A stretch of 64,000 nt of DNA from Fervidobacterium nodosum Rt17-B1 (GTDB taxonomy: Bacteria; Thermotogota; Thermotogae; Thermotogales; Fervidobacteriaceae): contig NC_009718.1 of NCBI RefSeq assembly GCF_000017545.1, positions 620,001 to 684,000 of the forward strand, written 5' to 3'. Of this stretch, positions 35,020 to 43,806 are shown piece by piece. The notes under the pieces were generated by a model. It was not told the origin of the DNA and did no database searches. It saw only the letters and a list, made by a program, of their open reading frames with translations. Both the position numbers and the translations under genes were made by a program. Position 1 is the stretch's first letter, and each line of letters begins with the position of its first letter.

Positions 35020-36540
35020 TCAAATGATGAATTCCGTTATATTATCGTTTAACCTGTATTGTAAAGCCTCGCTGATGCATTGTATATCTATTAGTTCTTT
35101 ACCGTTTAGATCTGCGATTGTTTGGCTAACTTTTAGGATTTTGTCTATAGCTCTGCCGGAGAGTTTGTATTTTTGCGCGTACGCTTTGAGTAAGCTTTCG
35201 GCATCATCTGAAAGTCTGACGTATTTTTCTATCATTTTGTGTGTCATCTTTGCGTTTAATTTTATTCTCTCATCTTTGTACCTTCGTTTTTGTATTTCCC
35301 TTGCTTTTATTACCCGTTCCCTGATGTCTTTACTTTTTTCTCCTTCGTCTTTGCTTCTCATTTCGTCAAAGCTGACCCTTGGAACTTGGATTTGTATGTC
35401 TATTCTGTCTAAGATGGGCCCTGATATGTTTTTCCAATATCGTTTTATCTCATGCGGTGAACATTTGCAAGCGATTTCTTTGTCACCGTAATATCCACAA
35501 GGGCACGGGTTCATCGCAGCGATAAGTTGAAAACTCGCAGGAAATTCGTGGTTGCCCTTTACACGCGATACTGTGACTATCCCGTCTTCAAGTGGTTCCC
35601 TGAGCGCTTCAAGGACATCTCTTCTGAATTCGGGAAGTTCATCTAAGAATAGTACCCCGTTGTGTGCCAACGTTATTTCACCAGGCTTTACATTTGTCCC
35701 ACCACCGATAATAGCCGCTGTGCTCGATGTGTGGTGTGGGCTTCTAAAAGGTCTTTTGGTGATTAAAGATGAATTGAGTAAGCCTACCGCGCTGTATATT
35801 TTGGAAGTTTCTATTATTTCTTTTTCATCCATCGGCGGGAGTATCGTTGGAAATCTTCGAGCGAACATCGTTTTGCCTGTTCCAGGAGGTCCAACCATGA
35901 GTAAATTGTGGCCTCCCGCCGCGGCAACTTCAAATGCCCTTTTCGCTAAAATATGACCTTTTATATCCGAAAAGTCTTCTTCAATTTGATGTTCTATATG
36001 TGTTATTATTTCATTTTTAGTTTGGTAAGGTTCGTATTTACCATCTTTTAAGTTAGTAACAATTTGAGAAAGTGAAGAGGCTAATATGAAGTTTGATTTT
36101 GTAGCTGAAGCTTCATGGAGGTTTTCTTGGGGGATGATAAAGATTGTGTTTTTGTCTTGAAATTCAAGGAGTATCGGTAGTACGCCACGTACCTTCCTAA
36201 CTGCGCCATCTAAACCGAGTTCGCCTATTATTATTCCATCGAATTTAGGAATTGTTCCGGATGCACCTAATATGCCTAGTGCTATCGCTAAATCTAAGAA
36301 TGTGCCTTCTTTTTTCACATCGCCTGGTGCGAGGTTTATCGTTATCATTCCATTAGGAAGGGATATATTTGAATTTTTCAGTGCGCTTATTATCCTTTGC
36401 TTACTTTCTTTCACCGCTACATCCGGCAATCCAACAATGTTTATATCCCTTTTCACTGCCCTCGTGTTTATGTCAACTTCAACCGTAACTAATAGTGGTG
36501 TTATCCCCACTATAACCGCGGATTTAGTGCTATAGAACAA
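35020..36540 (-). CDS. comM: Mg-chelatase-related AAA protein ComM/YifB
   Basis: A 506-residue member of the ComM family. An N-terminal Lon-like S5 domain (VEVDINTRAVKRDINIVGLP, DVAVKESKQRI) is followed by the AAA core with Walker A VGPPGTGKTMFARR, Walker B NGVLFLDELPEF, FRSPHHTSS and a C-terminal four-Cys zinc insert around NPCPCGYYGD and CKCSP. The family supports branch migration and recombination of incoming DNA in transformation. The start is TTG 36,540 (GGGGGGATAGGGT upstream); no in-frame ATG lies nearby. Confidence 0.92.
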   Translation of the reverse strand: MFYSTKSAVIVGITPLLVTVEVDINTRAVKRDINIVGLPDVAVKESKQRIISALKNSNISLPNGMITINLAPGDVKKEGTFLDLAIALGILGASGTIPKFDGIIIGELGLDGAVRKVRGVLPILLEFQDKNTIFIIPQENLHEASATKSNFILASSLSQIVTNLKDGKYEPYQTKNEIITHIEHQIEEDFSDIKGHILAKRAFEVAAAGGHNLLMVGPPGTGKTMFARRFPTILPPMDEKEIIETSKIYSAVGLLNSSLITKRPFRSPHHTSSTAAIIGGGTNVKPGEITLAHNGVLFLDELPEFRRDVLEALREPLEDGIVTVSRVKGNHEFPASFQLIAAMNPCPCGYYGDKEIACKCSPHEIKRYWKNISGPILDRIDIQIQVPRVSFDEMRSKDEGEKSKDIRERVIKAREIQKRRYKDERIKLNAKMTHKMIEKYVRLSDDAESLLKAYAQKYKLSGRAIDKILKVSQTIADLNGKELIDIQCISEALQYRLNDNITEFII

Positions 36541-36566
36541 ACCCTATCCCCCCTGGATACATTTAT

Positions 36567-37112
36567 TTATAATTTATTTGATACAATCTCCCATGTGCGA
36601 TGAGCTATTCGCGCTGTTATCCCCCAGATTATGTAATCTTCCCATTTGTAAAACATAACTTCGTAAGTTCCGCGTTTCCACGGATAGTTTCGACCACCTG
36701 GTATAAGTTCGTACGGGAAATCTTCATTTGGAGATAGTATAACGTCTACATTTGCTGTTTTGTAAGGCTTTGAAAAGTGTTCGATAGGCACCAAAAATGT
36801 CTCTAAAACTTCAAAGTTATTTATTTTTAGCTTGGAAATATCCACCTCGACAGCATAGGGAAAGATGACGCTGTTAAATGGTGTGACTATTGGTTCTATG
36901 TCGAATAATTTTCTTACAACATCAACGCCTATTTCTTCACGCAGTTCCCTAACAGCCGCTTCGTACGGCGTTTCCCCTTCTTCAATTCTCCCACCGGGAA
37001 ATGATATTTCAAGTGGTTGAGCTATGTACTGCGACCTAACTTCAAATACGAGTTGATTTTTGTAGATGGGAACGCATACAGCATAGTAATTGAATTGACC
37101 TAAGAGTTTCAT
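36567..37112 (-). CDS. Nudix hydrolase (CoA pyrophosphatase-like)
   Basis: A 181-residue protein with a full Nudix box, GGRIEEGETPYEAAVRELRE followed by EIGV, preceded by PLEISFPGG. The placement and the PFNSVIFPYAVEV region resemble CoA/acyl-CoA pyrophosphatases (NudL type), but substrate choice is uncertain. ATG 37,112 follows AGGTGAT; the longer frame to 37,136 lacks a site. It sits between comM and the beta-propeller gene with short gaps, probably in one transcript. Confidence 0.85.
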   Translation of the reverse strand: MKLLGQFNYYAVCVPIYKNQLVFEVRSQYIAQPLEISFPGGRIEEGETPYEAAVRELREEIGVDVVRKLFDIEPIVTPFNSVIFPYAVEVDISKLKINNFEVLETFLVPIEHFSKPYKTANVDVILSPNEDFPYELIPGGRNYPWKRGTYEVMFYKWEDYIIWGITARIAHRTWEIVSNKL

Positions 37113-37151
37113 TAAGATATCACCTAAATTCACCAAATTAACTATTACTTA

Positions 37152-38993
37152 TTACTTAACAGCCGAGTTCCAATTGAGCGGATTCGCGTACAAGCTGTTC
37201 CATAAACCTGATGGGTTATCTTTGACGTAGTAACATCTAACTTCATTGCCAAAGACGTACAAATAGTTGTTACTTAACGAAACGTACTTTCCTCCCGGTA
37301 TTGTGTCTGTAAAGACGATTTTTTTCGTATCCCTGCCGATAACGTACAATTTTTTACTGGAACTTATCGCATATATGTATTCTTTACCAAGGACAGCATC
37401 AACGATAACATCATTCACTGTTATGAATATGGATTTGCCTTTAATTATCTGTGTAGAATTTTCAAGTGGTACAAAACTGAAGGTAATACCTAATTCATCG
37501 ATAAGTGTAAATCCAAGCTCTTGAGAAGTGTAGTAATTTTCATATGCTATAGGAAGGTTCTTTACTTTCCCGATAAATCCTAAAGTTGATTTGTCTCGCC
37601 AGAGATTTCCAAGGGCGTCCACAACAAATATTTTCCCTGCCAAAGATATGGATGGTGGAATAATCGGATAAGAGGATGTTTTATAATTACTTGTTATCTT
37701 CGCACTTTTTACGTCATCTTTGATGATGTAAACAGTACCGTTGTCAGTAACAACGTATAGATTGTAACCATCCCAAGCGGGACCTTGTGAGATATCGCTA
37801 TCTAATTTCAATTTCCAATTTAATGTGCCCCTATCGTTAAGTGCATAAACTGTATCGTCCCATGAAACAGCGTAAATATTGTTGCCAATGGTGACATGAC
37901 CCAGAATGACAAATCCTGTTCTGTAAGTCCATTCTATCTTACCGTTGGATATTTTAATAATCGAGCCTTTTAATGTTGGAATGTACAGTTCGTCAACTTT
38001 AACAGCGGGTTTCCCAGAAATTTTGTCGTTTAACATTACCTCCCAAATCAGATCAAATAGCTTTGGAGTTTTAGGGGTTTCTTTTGCTTCAGTCGGTTTG
38101 ACAACGTTTTCTTCTTCCTGTTGTGGTTTTGCTTGAGCTTCAGAAGTAGTTTGCGACGTTTTTTGTTCCTCTTGCTCTTTAGTTTGAGCATTTGAAATTG
38201 TTGGAGTTGTTTCTTTCGTTTCACTTTGCGCAGTTGTTGGGAAAGATACCAAAGATTTAACTGATATTTTTAAATCTTTTTGGAACATATCAGATGTTAT
38301 CATGAGATTTCCAGAGTAGAGATTCTCACCATCTGAAAATAGTGGACCTCTGTATGGGAATGTTGTACTTAATCTTGAAGCTCCTTTGTATATGTAAATT
38401 TTTGTTCCATCACTAAACGCGTGGTACTCAAAAAAGTACGCGTAATCTCTGTAAGCAGGGTAAATACGCTCAAATTTTAGGTACTGAGGATTGCTTATGT
38501 TAAACAACATTGTCTGACTTCCAAACGCGGCAAGGTAATTTCCGCTAACTTTAAAGTCGTTGAAAGATCCACTCATCGACCAAACGACTTTGCCTTGGTA
38601 ATAACAAACAATCTGTCCCTTATCAAGACCGACGATGTATCCATCTTTAACGTATATGTTTTTTAAATTGGAGGGAACTGTATCGATAGCTAAAGCGTTA
38701 CCATTTTCGATTTTGTACAATTTCGATGATGATACGACGTAATTCGTGCCTACTTTCTGCGCACCTTTAATATCTATTTTTGTGCGTCCGTCGAGTGTGT
38801 AAATGCCATCTTGAAGAATGTAATACACACTCTTCCCATCGAAAAGAATGTCAGCATAGTTACCACTTTTGAGCTGATTGCCCGCTTCGTCAAATATTCC
38901 ATTCAAAGTAAGAATCAACGCTCCTGAGAATAATAAACTGTAAAGACTTAGAAAAATGGAAGTGAGAAAAAGCCAGATTTTTATTTTCTTCAT
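37152..38993 (-). CDS. Secreted or envelope beta-propeller (PQQ/WD-like repeat) protein with Q/T/E-rich linker
   Basis: A 613-residue protein of unknown function. Residues 1-25 (MKKIKIWLFLTSIFLSLYSL) form a signal peptide or N-terminal anchor. Two propeller-like halves follow. The first spans about 40-245, the second about 315-600, with repeats such as IWEVMLNDKISGKPAV, GKIEWTYRTGFVILG, NNIYAVSWDDTVYALNDRG and NLYVVTDNGTVYIIKDD, as in PQQ-type blades. They are joined by about 55 residues rich in Gln, Thr, Glu and Lys (EEQKTSQTTSEAQAKPQQEE). It probably faces the periplasm and may be a scaffold or binding protein; no catalytic motif is visible. Confidence 0.7.
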   Translation of the reverse strand: MKKIKIWLFLTSIFLSLYSLLFSGALILTLNGIFDEAGNQLKSGNYADILFDGKSVYYILQDGIYTLDGRTKIDIKGAQKVGTNYVVSSSKLYKIENGNALAIDTVPSNLKNIYVKDGYIVGLDKGQIVCYYQGKVVWSMSGSFNDFKVSGNYLAAFGSQTMLFNISNPQYLKFERIYPAYRDYAYFFEYHAFSDGTKIYIYKGASRLSTTFPYRGPLFSDGENLYSGNLMITSDMFQKDLKISVKSLVSFPTTAQSETKETTPTISNAQTKEQEEQKTSQTTSEAQAKPQQEEENVVKPTEAKETPKTPKLFDLIWEVMLNDKISGKPAVKVDELYIPTLKGSIIKISNGKIEWTYRTGFVILGHVTIGNNIYAVSWDDTVYALNDRGTLNWKLKLDSDISQGPAWDGYNLYVVTDNGTVYIIKDDVKSAKITSNYKTSSYPIIPPSISLAGKIFVVDALGNLWRDKSTLGFIGKVKNLPIAYENYYTSQELGFTLIDELGITFSFVPLENSTQIIKGKSIFITVNDVIVDAVLGKEYIYAISSSKKLYVIGRDTKKIVFTDTIPGGKYVSLSNNYLYVFGNEVRCYYVKDNPSGLWNSLYANPLNWNSAVK

Positions 38994-39030
38994 TATTCTC
39001 TTCCCCCTATGTGATTTATTTAATCAAAAT

Positions 39031-40215
39031 TTATTGGGATTTAATGTTTGAAACTTGTAAAATCAGAAATTTCAGGTACATCGTTTCAAGGATGTTGTAA
39101 ACCTGAGGATGGTCTATTGGTTGACCACCTCGGTAGAGCATTCTGAGTATTACCTTCGCGTCTATACCCGCGTCAACGATAATATCCTCAAATTCTTTTT
39201 GAGAAACTACTTGCGTACATGAAGCAGTTGCGAGTATGCCATTGTTTTTGAGAATTTTCATGCTTCGGTAATTTATCTCTTTGTACCCTTTGAACGCAGC
39301 ATCTCTGCTCGAAGCACTCTTGGCAAACGATGGTGGGTCAAGTACAACTATATCATATAAATGCGAATTTTCGAATTCTTCTTTTAGAAAATCAAAGGCG
39401 TTTGCAACTATAAATTTGCAATTTTGGAAGTTATTCAATTTCGCAATTTCTTTTGCTACGTCTATGGCCCTTTCTGAATAATCAACGAATGTGACATGTT
39501 TTGCCCCACCCTTTAGCAAGTGCATTCCGAAATTACCGGTGTATGAGAAACAGTCTAAACATTCTTTGCCTTCGGCAAATTCCATGAGTTTTTTAGCATT
39601 TTCTCTCTGGTCCAAAAACGCACCTGTTTTTTGACCTTTTGTGTCTGCTAAGAATTTTAAACCGTTGATTTCAAATGGTATCAACTCTGGTCCGTTGCCG
39701 TATATCCATTCCGTTTTCTCTTCCAATCCCTCTTTTTTTACGGCACTTCCTTCCGTTCTTTCAAATATGCCTTTCGGATTGAAATTTTCTAAAAGCACAT
39801 CGATTATATGATTTTTGAGTTTGTTTATACCAAGTGTATTGAATTGTACCGAAAGATAATCTCCGAATTTATCGACGATTAATCCAGGTAATCCATCCGC
39901 TTCACCAAACACAACCCTGTATGCATCTTCTTTGACAATATTGTATCTATTTTTAAGTGCATCATTAATCCGTGATTTGATGAATTCTTTGTTTATTTCT
40001 ATCGGCTTTCTTGATAGTATTCGCACGGTGATTTTGGAGTTTGTGTTTATATATCCAACACCGAGAAATTGATTTGCAAAAGTAAAGATGTGCACAATAT
40101 CACCATTTTCAAAATCGCCTTCTATTTTTTCTATCTCGTTGTCGTATATCCATGGATGACCTGCCAAGACTCTTCTTTTTATATCTTTTTTTAATATTAC
40201 CTTCGCATGTTGCAT
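39031..40215 (-). CDS. rlmI: Class I SAM-dependent rRNA methyltransferase, RlmI-like
   Basis: A 394-residue protein with an N-terminal PUA domain (VILKKDIKRRVLAGHPWIYD, then FLGVGYINTNSKITVRIL) and a Rossmann methyltransferase domain. The latter has CLDCFSYTGNFGMHLLKGGA (SAM site) and VVLDPPSFAKS (motif IV) and is of the YccW/RlmI type that makes m5C in 23S rRNA; the exact target base is inferred. GGGAGTGATTAG precedes ATG 40,215. TATAAT stands about 40 bp upstream on the minus strand. Confidence 0.88.
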   Translation of the reverse strand: MQHAKVILKKDIKRRVLAGHPWIYDNEIEKIEGDFENGDIVHIFTFANQFLGVGYINTNSKITVRILSRKPIEINKEFIKSRINDALKNRYNIVKEDAYRVVFGEADGLPGLIVDKFGDYLSVQFNTLGINKLKNHIIDVLLENFNPKGIFERTEGSAVKKEGLEEKTEWIYGNGPELIPFEINGLKFLADTKGQKTGAFLDQRENAKKLMEFAEGKECLDCFSYTGNFGMHLLKGGAKHVTFVDYSERAIDVAKEIAKLNNFQNCKFIVANAFDFLKEEFENSHLYDIVVLDPPSFAKSASSRDAAFKGYKEINYRSMKILKNNGILATASCTQVVSQKEFEDIIVDAGIDAKVILRMLYRGGQPIDHPQVYNILETMYLKFLILQVSNIKSQ

Positions 40216-40327
40216 CTAATCACTCCCTATTTGTATTATCAGTTACCATTATAACACAAAACAATGGATTTTTTAAGTTTTTGACGATGATTATTGTTCT
40301 TTTATCATAACAAATAAATTTGAAATT

Positions 40328-40356
40328 TTGCCGCAAGGAAGGTGAAGAAGTATAAT
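40328..40356 (+). promoter_or_regulatory. Promoter of the flavin/iron-sulfur dehydrogenase operon
   Basis: TTGCCG, a 17-bp spacer and TATAAT, about 60 bp before the first start codon. Confidence 0.65.
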
Positions 40357-40414
40357 TTAATTGTTAGACATTCGTACAAATATTTTTTCAATTTATTTTT
40401 GGGGAGGGGGATTA

Positions 40415-40738
40415 ATGCAAAGTGGTCGCATCACTCAGCATCCTATTATAAGTATCACAGAACCTGAAAGTCAAAAGCACATCACATTCTACTTCGAGGG
40501 TCAACCTATCTGCGCACTTCCAGACGATACCATCGCAAGCGCGCTCATTGCTAATGGTATTGATATATTTGGCTTCACAGAACACAAAAATCCCCGTGGT
40601 TTTTTCTGCGCAATTGGTAAGTGCTCTGCCTGCCTTGTTGAGGTGAACGGTATCCCAAATGTAAGAGCGTGTATAACCCCCGTAAGTGAAGGAATACATG
40701 TAAGAAGGCAAGTTGGAAGGGGGAAACCGGTATGGTAA
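40415..40738 (+). CDS. 2Fe-2S small subunit of an amino-acid dehydrogenase (HcnA / SoxA-N-like)
   Basis: A 107-residue ferredoxin-like protein. The Cys pattern FFCAIGKCSACLVEVNG then RACIT (C-x4-C-x2-C-x11-C) is that of the small subunits of HcnABC, octopine oxidase and dye-linked proline dehydrogenase complexes. It binds one 2Fe-2S cluster and would pass electrons from the flavin subunits. GGGGAGGGGGATTA precedes ATG 40,415. It overlaps the next gene by 7 bp, so the three subunits are translated together. Confidence 0.88.
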   Translation: MQSGRITQHPIISITEPESQKHITFYFEGQPICALPDDTIASALIANGIDIFGFTEHKNPRGFFCAIGKCSACLVEVNGIPNVRACITPVSEGIHVRRQVGRGKPVW

Positions 40739-42582
40739 AATCGTCACCAAAAAAGTTGAAAACGTTAATAGTTGGCGCAGGACCTGCAGGTCTAACTGGA
40801 GCAATAGCTATTGCAGAGAGTATTGGTAGTGGTGAAGGAATATTAATCGTCGATGAAGGTATTGAGGCAGGTGGTCAACTTCCAAAACAGACGCACAAAT
40901 TCTTCGGACACGAAGGATTTTTCGCTTCAGTAAGGGGATTTGAAATTGGAAAAAGGCTTGTAAATAAAGTAAATCAATTAGGCGTGCAAATCAAACTCCA
41001 GACGACGGTAACGGGTATATACGAAGATGGAATTGTCTTATACGATAGAGTGAACAACATCGTTGAACATTACCAAGCCGATTATATACTTCTTGCCACA
41101 GGCGCAACGGAGAAATTTTTAGCCTTTAAAAACAACACATTACCCGGTGTTTACGGTGCGGGCGCTGTTCAAACGTTGATGAATCAGTACAAAGTCCTTC
41201 CTGGAAGTTCATTCCTTATCGTTGGCGCGGGTAACATAGGGCTTATAGTCGCATATCAGTTAATCCAAGCTGGAGCAAAGGTAAAGGCTATCGTTGAGGC
41301 CTCGTCAAAAGTTGGCGGATATATGGTTCATGCAAATAAAGTAAAGAGGCTCGGTGTACCGATTTATCTCAATCATACAATCTTAGAAGCCATTGGACAT
41401 GATAGAGTTGAAGGAGCTGTTATCGCACAAGTAAATGAAAAATTCCAACCGATACCTGGTACCGAAAAGGAATTTGTCGTCGATGCTATATGTTTGGCTG
41501 TTGGGTTACAGCCAAATATTGAACTTGCGGCGCAAACAGGCGCAAAAATTGTCTATATGCCAGAATTAGGTGGGTATGTTCCTTTGAGAGATGAAAATAT
41601 GAAAACAACAGTCGATAATGTGTACATCGCCGGTGATTTGTCGAGTATAGAGGAAGCAACTACAGCGATGATAGAAGGATACATCGCTGGTTACAATATC
41701 GCGCAAAAACTCTCAGGAAAAGACTTATCAGAGAAAATTAATCAAATGAAATCTGAATTAGCTGAATTCAGAAAAGGACCTTTCTCGACAAAAGTCAGAA
41801 ATGGGCTTGAGAAGTTCAATATCCACTTCCCAGCGGGAGGTTACAGGGAAAAAACACAGGAAAGTTTTGGGCCTAAGGGCAAATTGAGAGCAATTATAGA
41901 ATGCCCACAAGCAATACCTTGTAATCCTTGTGAGACTTCGTGTCCAAGTGGCGCCATAAACGTTGGAGGGAATATAAATGGTATACCTGAGATAGATTAC
42001 GAAAAATGTACTGGGTGTGGCGTTTGTGTTATGAAATGCCCAGGTTTGGCAATCTTTTTGGTCCAGGAAAAAGAAGGTTATTCGATAGTTGGTATACCTT
42101 ACGAATTACTACCAATCCCTGAAAAAGGTCAAGAAGTTGAATTGTTGGATAAAGATGGCAAAGTTGTTGGAAGAGGACAAATCGAGAATGTGATTTTAAA
42201 TAAACGAGATAAAACACACGTTGTGTTTTTAAAAGTACCAACAGGTATGGAAAATGTTGTTAGGAGTTTTACGTTACCAAAAGAAGATAAAGAAGATAAA
42301 GAGTACGTATGCAGATGCGAGGAAATAACAAAGGAAGATATAGAAAGAGTAATTGACTTAGGAATTACAGATTACGAAGAGTTAAGAAGGGTTCTGAGGA
42401 TAGGTATGGGACCTTGCGGTGGTAAAACGTGCCGCGCGCTTACACTCCAAATACTCTCGCAAAAAACAGGACGCGCCATTTCTGATATAGAATTGGGGAT
42501 GTTTAGACCTCCGGTAATACCTACACCTTTTGAGGCTATTGTTAAATACCACGAAAAAAAGGGAGTGGAATGCGATGAGTAA
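40732..42582 (+). CDS. FAD/iron-sulfur subunit of an amino-acid dehydrogenase (HcnB / OoxA / PDH-alpha-like)
   Basis: A 616-residue flavoprotein. LIVGAGPAGLTGAIAIAES is the FAD site, DEGIEAGGQLPKQTHKFFG follows, and SFLIVGAGNIGLIVAYQL is the NAD(P)-type Rossmann site. NVYIAGDLSSIEEATTAMIE closes the FAD domain. An inserted ferredoxin module has two four-Cys runs (CNPCETSCPSG and CTGCGVCVMKCPG), for two 4Fe-4S clusters. The C-terminus has CRCEEITKEDIERVI and GMGPCGGKTC, the BFD-like 2Fe-2S site. The module order matches archaeal-type dye-linked L-proline dehydrogenase subunits as well as HcnB. The substrate is not readable. Confidence 0.88.
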   Translation: MVKSSPKKLKTLIVGAGPAGLTGAIAIAESIGSGEGILIVDEGIEAGGQLPKQTHKFFGHEGFFASVRGFEIGKRLVNKVNQLGVQIKLQTTVTGIYEDGIVLYDRVNNIVEHYQADYILLATGATEKFLAFKNNTLPGVYGAGAVQTLMNQYKVLPGSSFLIVGAGNIGLIVAYQLIQAGAKVKAIVEASSKVGGYMVHANKVKRLGVPIYLNHTILEAIGHDRVEGAVIAQVNEKFQPIPGTEKEFVVDAICLAVGLQPNIELAAQTGAKIVYMPELGGYVPLRDENMKTTVDNVYIAGDLSSIEEATTAMIEGYIAGYNIAQKLSGKDLSEKINQMKSELAEFRKGPFSTKVRNGLEKFNIHFPAGGYREKTQESFGPKGKLRAIIECPQAIPCNPCETSCPSGAINVGGNINGIPEIDYEKCTGCGVCVMKCPGLAIFLVQEKEGYSIVGIPYELLPIPEKGQEVELLDKDGKVVGRGQIENVILNKRDKTHVVFLKVPTGMENVVRSFTLPKEDKEDKEYVCRCEEITKEDIERVIDLGITDYEELRRVLRIGMGPCGGKTCRALTLQILSQKTGRAISDIELGMFRPPVIPTPFEAIVKYHEKKGVECDE

Positions 42583-43747
42583 TATAATAAACGTCAATAG
42601 TAATAGTAATCAATACAACGTTTGTATAATCGGTGGAGGAATAACGGGCACAGCGTTAGCGTATTTCTTGTGTAAGTTGGGTGAAAGGTCTGTTGCTGTC
42701 TTTGAAAAATCGTACCTATCATCTGGCTCAACGGGAAGATGCGCTGGTGGAATTAGACAGCAGTGGTCTACAAGATCAAATGTTAGACTCGCGATGAGGA
42801 GTGTTAAACTATTTGAAAGATTCAAAGAAGATGTTGGGATGGATATCGAATATTTCCAAGGTGGATACCTTGTGCTATCCTACGATGAAGAAGAAGCTGC
42901 CCAATTTGAGAAAAATGTCCAGATGCAAAAAGAAGAAGGATTAAACGTAGAAATCCTATCTCCAAGGCAAGTTAAGGAAAAATATCCTTACATTAACACA
43001 GACGGTCTTTTGATGGCAACGTTCTGCCAAACGGATGGGCATGCCAATCCACATAAAGCCGTTATCGGATACGCGCAAGCGATAAGACGTATGGGTGGGC
43101 ATATATACACTCACACGGAAGTCAAGGGAATCGATGTTCAGGCAGGTAAAGTAATAGGTGTAGACACCTCAAATGGATACTTTAAATGTAATGTTGTTGT
43201 CAATGCCGCTGGTCCGTGGTCAAGGGAGACTTCCGAAATGGTAGGTGTTGATCTTCCAACTGAGAGTTACAGACACCAAATAATTGTAACGGAAGCTCTT
43301 GAAAATTTCTTCCCAATGATGGCAATAAGCTTCTCTGGTAATTTCTACATGAGACAAACCCAACACGGTCAATTCGTCCTTGGTCAAGGTGATAAAGACG
43401 AAAAACCGGGAATAAATTACAACGTAACGTTCAGATTTGAAGAGGAGCTCATCTCAAAAATGGTTAGGACATTCCCGTTTTTGAAAAATGTCAGGATGAT
43501 GAGACATTGGAGTGGTATGTACAACATGTCACCTGATGCTCAACCTATCATTGGACAGAGCGATAAAGTTAAGGGATATTACTACGCTGTCGGATACTCA
43601 GGACATGGTTTCATGGTCGCACCAGCTGTTGGAGAAGCCCTAGCGGAATTGATTCTCTTTGGAAAGTCACTACATACTGACATAAGCTACTTGGATGTGA
43701 AAAGATTTGAAAATATGACGATAGAAAAAGAAAAAAATGTGGTATAA
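42575..43747 (+). CDS. FAD-dependent amino-acid oxidoreductase, DAO family (catalytic beta subunit)
   Basis: A 390-residue DAO-type flavoprotein. VCIIGGGITGTALAYFLCKL binds FAD, SSGSTGRCAGGIRQQW and TDGHANPHKAVIGYA follow, and VVNAAGPWSRE and GYSGHGFMVAPAVGEALAEL are typical of sarcosine oxidase beta and proline dehydrogenase beta subunits. It would oxidise a secondary amino acid such as proline or sarcosine and hand electrons to the two iron-sulfur subunits. ATG 42,575 overlaps the preceding stop by 8 bp. The stop overlaps a TATAAT that may serve the next gene. Confidence 0.9.
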   Translation: MSNIINVNSNSNQYNVCIIGGGITGTALAYFLCKLGERSVAVFEKSYLSSGSTGRCAGGIRQQWSTRSNVRLAMRSVKLFERFKEDVGMDIEYFQGGYLVLSYDEEEAAQFEKNVQMQKEEGLNVEILSPRQVKEKYPYINTDGLLMATFCQTDGHANPHKAVIGYAQAIRRMGGHIYTHTEVKGIDVQAGKVIGVDTSNGYFKCNVVVNAAGPWSRETSEMVGVDLPTESYRHQIIVTEALENFFPMMAISFSGNFYMRQTQHGQFVLGQGDKDEKPGINYNVTFRFEEELISKMVRTFPFLKNVRMMRHWSGMYNMSPDAQPIIGQSDKVKGYYYAVGYSGHGFMVAPAVGEALAELILFGKSLHTDISYLDVKRFENMTIEKEKNVV

Positions 43748-43806
43748 TTTTTGTGACTTGTATTTACAGATAGTTAATTCAATGGGATAATTCAGGGGGA
43801 GTATTC

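Noticed and set aside
40415-43747. Hydrogen cyanide synthase HcnABC
   Set aside because: The subunit plan is shared with proline, octopine and related dehydrogenases. Nothing here shows glycine-to-HCN activity, so the gene names hcnABC were not used.
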